64,000 nt of DNA from Roseiarcus sp963776665 (GTDB lineage: Bacteria; Pseudomonadota; Alphaproteobacteria; Rhizobiales; Beijerinckiaceae), in NCBI GenBank assembly GCA_963776665.1, contig CAVZNQ010000017.1:62001-126000 (forward strand), given 5' to 3'. Position numbers and translations under genes: made by a program. Below, piece by piece: positions 61,339-64,000 of this stretch (its first letter is position 1; each line of letters begins with the position of its first letter). The notes below the pieces were generated by a model. The model was not told the origin of the DNA and did no database searches. It worked only from the letters and a program-made list of their open reading frames with translations.

Positions 61339-62193
61339 GTGAAACTCGTCTCGTTCGTCTCTGCAGGTCGCCCCAGCTACGGCGTGGCGAAGGGCGGCGG
61401 AGTGATCGACTTCGGCGCGCGCTTCGGCGACCGCTGGGCTACGCTTCGGGCGCTGCTCGCTGCGGGCGCCTTGGCAGAAGCCCAGCGCGTCGCCCACGAC
61501 GCCGCGCCCGACGTCAAGCTGGAGGGGCTCGAACTTGCGCCCGTAATTCCCAACCCCGACAAGATCATCTGCGTCGGCCTCAACTACCGCGCCCATGTGG
61601 AAGAGACCGGCCGAACCGTGACCGAGAGGCCTACGCTGTTCGCCAGGTTCGCGGGAAGCCAGGTTGGCCATTTGCGCCCGCTGGTGAAGCCCAAAGTTTC
61701 GGATCAGTTCGACTACGAAGGCGAGCTTGCCGTGGTGATCGGCAAGGAAGGGCGCCATATTCCGGCCAGTCGCGCGCTCGAGCATGTCGCGGGATACTCC
61801 TGCTACAATGAGGGCAGCATCCGCGACTGGCAGCGGCACACCAGCCAGTTCCTGGCGGGCAAGAGCTTCGCCGGCACCGGCGGTTTCGGCCCCTGGCTCG
61901 CGACCGCGGACGAGATTCCCGATCCCTCGCGGCTTACGCTCGAGACGCGGCTGAACGGTCAGGTGGTCCAGCACACCACGACCGACCTCATGATCACGCC
62001 GATACCCGAGCTGATCGCCTATATTTCCACGATCCTGCCGCTGCTGCCCGGCGACGTGATCGTGTCCGGGACATGCGGCGGCGTAGGCTGGAAGCGCAAC
62101 CCGCCGCTCTTCATGCGCCCGGGCGACGTCGCCGAAGTGGAGATCAGCGGAATCGGCGTGCTCCGCAATCCGGTGGTCGCCGAAGCTCCGTAG
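61339..62193 (+). CDS. Fumarylacetoacetate hydrolase family protein
   Basis: A 284-residue FAH-fold enzyme. VGLNYRAHVEETGRT, FDYEGELAVVIGKEG (metal-binding Glu), GYSCYNEGSIRDWQ and the C-terminal GTCGGVGWKRNPPLFMRPGD are conserved. GTG at 61339 is chosen because AGGAATCC lies ahead of it; the TTG at 61303 has no site. The family hydrolyses C-C bonds in ring-cleavage products or acts as acylpyruvase. Next to a convergent aldehyde dehydrogenase; likely part of a sugar-acid or aromatic breakdown route. Confidence 0.87.
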   Translation: MKLVSFVSAGRPSYGVAKGGGVIDFGARFGDRWATLRALLAAGALAEAQRVAHDAAPDVKLEGLELAPVIPNPDKIICVGLNYRAHVEETGRTVTERPTLFARFAGSQVGHLRPLVKPKVSDQFDYEGELAVVIGKEGRHIPASRALEHVAGYSCYNEGSIRDWQRHTSQFLAGKSFAGTGGFGPWLATADEIPDPSRLTLETRLNGQVVQHTTTDLMITPIPELIAYISTILPLLPGDVIVSGTCGGVGWKRNPPLFMRPGDVAEVEISGIGVLRNPVVAEAP

Positions 62194-62304
62194 ATCCCAC
62201 TTCTTGTCGCGCCCATCGCCCTTCGCGGCGCTCAGCCGGGTCGTTGCGGAGCGTGGGCCGGAGGTCGCGGCCGCGCGAGCGCGCTCACGCGGCCGATCGT
62301 CCGC

Positions 62305-63774
62305 TCAGAATGGATAGGGATTCGGCTTGTCCTTGATCGTCATCCACTGCCACTGGGTGAATTCCTCCCAGTTGGCAGGACCGCCGATTCGGGTTCCATT
62401 GCCCGAGGCGCCGCTCCCTCCGAACGGGACATGGGGTTCGTCGGCGACGGTCTGATCGTTGATGTGCAAAAGTCCGGTGTTGAGGCGATTGCCGACCGAG
62501 ATCGCGCGCCCGACGTCGGCCGAGAATACGCCGGCGGACAGCCCATATTCGCTTTGGTTGGCGAGAGCCACCGCCTCATCCTCGGTGGCGAAGGCTGTGA
62601 TCGCGGCGACCGGTCCGAACACCTCCTCGTCGAAGGCGCGCATTCCGGGTTTGACGCCCGTCAGCACCGTCGGCCGATAGAACGGTCCATCGAATGTTCC
62701 CCCCGCGGCAAGCGTCGCCCCCGCCGCGACCGTGTCCTTCACGATGGCGTCGATCCGATCGACCTGCGCGCGGCTGATCACCGGTCCGAGCGCCACTTGT
62801 CCCAAGGGATCGCCGACCGGCAGGTGCATCGCCTTCGCAACCAGCTTCTCGGTCAGCGAGGGCGCAATCTTGTCTTGCGCCAGCACTCGGCCGGTCGTCA
62901 TGCAGATCTGCCCCTGATGAAACCAGGCGCCGAAAGCGATCGCCGAAGCCGCGGCGTCGAGATCCGCATCCTCGAAGACGATCACTCCGTTCTTTCCGCC
63001 CAATTCGAGCTGAACCTTCTTGAGATGCTTGCCCGCAAGTTCGCCGATCCGGCGTCCGACATTGCTCGAACCGGTGAACGAGATCATGGCAATATCGGGA
63101 TCGCTGCACAGCGCTTCACCCGCCTCGGCGCCTCCCGGCAGAACCTGGAGCACGCCCTTGGGTAGACCCGCCTCCTCAAAAATGCGCGCTATGGCGAAGC
63201 CTCCGGTCAGCGGCGTCCGCGGATCGGGCTTGAGCACCACCGCGTTGCCGGTCGCGAGCGCCGGCGCCACCGCGCGGCACGACAATATCAGCGGAAAGTT
63301 GAAGGGCGATATGATCCCGATGACGCCACGAGGCAAGCGGCGAGCGAGGCTGATCCGGCCCGGATCGGACGGCAGCACCAAGCCCTGGGGTTCGGTGCAC
63401 ATGGCGGCGGAACGATAGAGGATTTCCGTCACCATATGGATTTCGAAGCCGGCCTTGGCAGGGATGCCCCCGGTTTCCCGGGCGATCCACGGGATCAGCT
63501 CTTCCTGATTGTCTTCGAGCATCCGCGCGGCCTTGCGCAAGATGGCGGCGCGCTTCTCGTAAGGGGTCGCCGCCCATGCGGGCTGGGCGGCTCGCGCTTC
63601 CGCGGCAGCGCGGCGCACGTCCTCCGCCGAGGCGTTGCCAACGCGAGTGAGTGTCGTTCCGGTCGCAGGCTCGACCACGTCGATTGACCCGCCCGCGGCT
63701 GCGCGCCATTCCGCGCCGAACAGGCGCCCGCGCCAGGTGGACTCGATCATGAATTTCGGTGCTGGCGCGTTCAT
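62305..63774 (-). CDS. Aldehyde dehydrogenase (benzaldehyde dehydrogenase-like)
   Basis: A 489-residue ALDH. Catalytic Glu in VQLELGGKNGVIVF, catalytic Cys in FHQGQICMTTGRVL, and cofactor motif FTGSSNVGRRIGEL. The motif pattern (GRVL after the Cys, INDQTVADEPHVPFGGSGAS near the C-terminus) resembles benzaldehyde or vanillin dehydrogenases. ATG at 63774 with AGAGGGA upstream; earlier ATG (63780) has poor spacing. The following gene on this strand is an SDR (partial), perhaps acting on the same substrate. Confidence 0.88.
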   Translation of the reverse strand: MNAPAPKFMIESTWRGRLFGAEWRAAAGGSIDVVEPATGTTLTRVGNASAEDVRRAAAEARAAQPAWAATPYEKRAAILRKAARMLEDNQEELIPWIARETGGIPAKAGFEIHMVTEILYRSAAMCTEPQGLVLPSDPGRISLARRLPRGVIGIISPFNFPLILSCRAVAPALATGNAVVLKPDPRTPLTGGFAIARIFEEAGLPKGVLQVLPGGAEAGEALCSDPDIAMISFTGSSNVGRRIGELAGKHLKKVQLELGGKNGVIVFEDADLDAAASAIAFGAWFHQGQICMTTGRVLAQDKIAPSLTEKLVAKAMHLPVGDPLGQVALGPVISRAQVDRIDAIVKDTVAAGATLAAGGTFDGPFYRPTVLTGVKPGMRAFDEEVFGPVAAITAFATEDEAVALANQSEYGLSAGVFSADVGRAISVGNRLNTGLLHINDQTVADEPHVPFGGSGASGNGTRIGGPANWEEFTQWQWMTIKDKPNPYPF

Positions 63775-63879
63775 TTCCATCCCTCTGGTCTTGCTTGCTT
63801 CAAGTGTACGCTGCGGCTCGCCGAGCTGCAATCAGGGCCAAAGAACATCAGGGCTCCGGCCGCCATGCCCGGTGTGGGG

Positions 63880-64000
63880 TTAGAATCCAAGCACGGTCGC
63901 GTTGATCGAGGCTTCGAGGCCTCCATCGACTGGCAAGTTGGCGCCATTGATCCAGCGCGCGCCGTCCGAGCACAGGAACAGGACCGCGGGCGCGATATCC
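63880..64000 (-). CDS. SDR-family oxidoreductase, C-terminal end (partial)
   Basis: The last about 39 codons, in the frame IAPAVLFLCSDGARWINGAN and LPVDGGLEASINATVLGF, ending at TAA (63880-63882). The W-I-N-G-x-N-x-x-V-D-G-G pattern is the C-terminal motif of classical short-chain dehydrogenases. The rest is outside the window. It precedes the aldehyde dehydrogenase on the same strand, so both probably belong to one operon. Confidence 0.8.
   Translation of the reverse strand, partial: DIAPAVLFLCSDGARWINGANLPVDGGLEASINATVLGF

Overview
The window looks like a chromosomal segment of a GC-rich alphaproteobacterium, most likely Hyphomicrobiales (Rhizobiales). Pointers are the alphaproteobacterial-only NepR/EcfG general stress pair, alpha-type neighbours (glnB-glnA; fabD-fabG-acpP-fabF-mltG), ccmC-ccmD-ccmG, and an alpha-type divergent arrangement of sugar-acid genes with CUT2-type ABC importers. 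I cannot name the genus from sequence alone.

Layout. 1-2.9 kb: end of a cytochrome c maturation operon, a CsbD stress protein, nepR-ecfG and an HD hydrolase. Both csbD and nepR carry recognisable EcfG promoters. 3.1-7.9 kb (minus): a tightly coupled PqqD-like / HprK-like kinase / two GT2 glycosyltransferases / nucleotidyltransferase cluster, whose last gene runs into a tandem beta-domain region and is frameshifted. 8-18.5 kb: housekeeping and metabolic singletons (cupin, small membrane protein, GNAT, LssY_C protein, argE-like, apaG, BBE oxidoreductase, cytochrome c, glnA, glnB, YkgJ-like, GT87). 18.7-21.8 kb: a GAF-Fis regulator without AAA+ domain, an aldehyde dehydrogenase and a DUF779 protein. 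22.2-24.9 kb: PAS-AraC regulator divergent from two hydroxyproline-type catabolic genes. 25-31.4 kb: the fatty acid synthesis cluster, mltG and rlmB, then tRNA-Tyr. 31.8-37.7 kb (minus): a three-gene operon of exported proteins including two caspase-fold proteins, one fused to an FGE-sulfatase domain and one to SEL1 repeats. 38.4-53.8 kb: a TauE/SafE permease and a large acid-sugar uptake/catabolism region: two enolase-superfamily dehydratases, a RhaM-type mutarotase, a cyclase-family hydrolase, two CUT2 ABC importers, and GntR and LacI regulators. 53.9-57.5 kb (minus): a FAD desaturase-like enzyme, a small protein and a polyprenyl synthase. 57.6-61.2 kb: remnants of a GMC oxidoreductase and a large adenylate cyclase/ATPase/TPR gene broken by about six frameshifts. 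61.3-64 kb: FAH-family hydrolase, benzaldehyde-dehydrogenase-like enzyme and the end of an SDR.

How it works together. The left part is core metabolism and stress control; the right part is a catabolic island for sugar acids or related lactones, with importer, mutarotase/dehydratase, hydrolase and aldehyde dehydrogenase genes under GntR/LacI control. A notable pattern is that reading-frame breaks occur only in accessory genes (nucleotidyltransferase, caspase, two permeases, small isoprenoid-cluster protein, cyclase), while the core genes are intact. That pattern suggests real decay or phase change, although assembly error cannot be excluded from sequence alone. The most unusual units are the caspase operon, the kinase/PqqD/glycosyltransferase/nucleotidyltransferase cluster and the desaturase-polyprenyl synthase triad.
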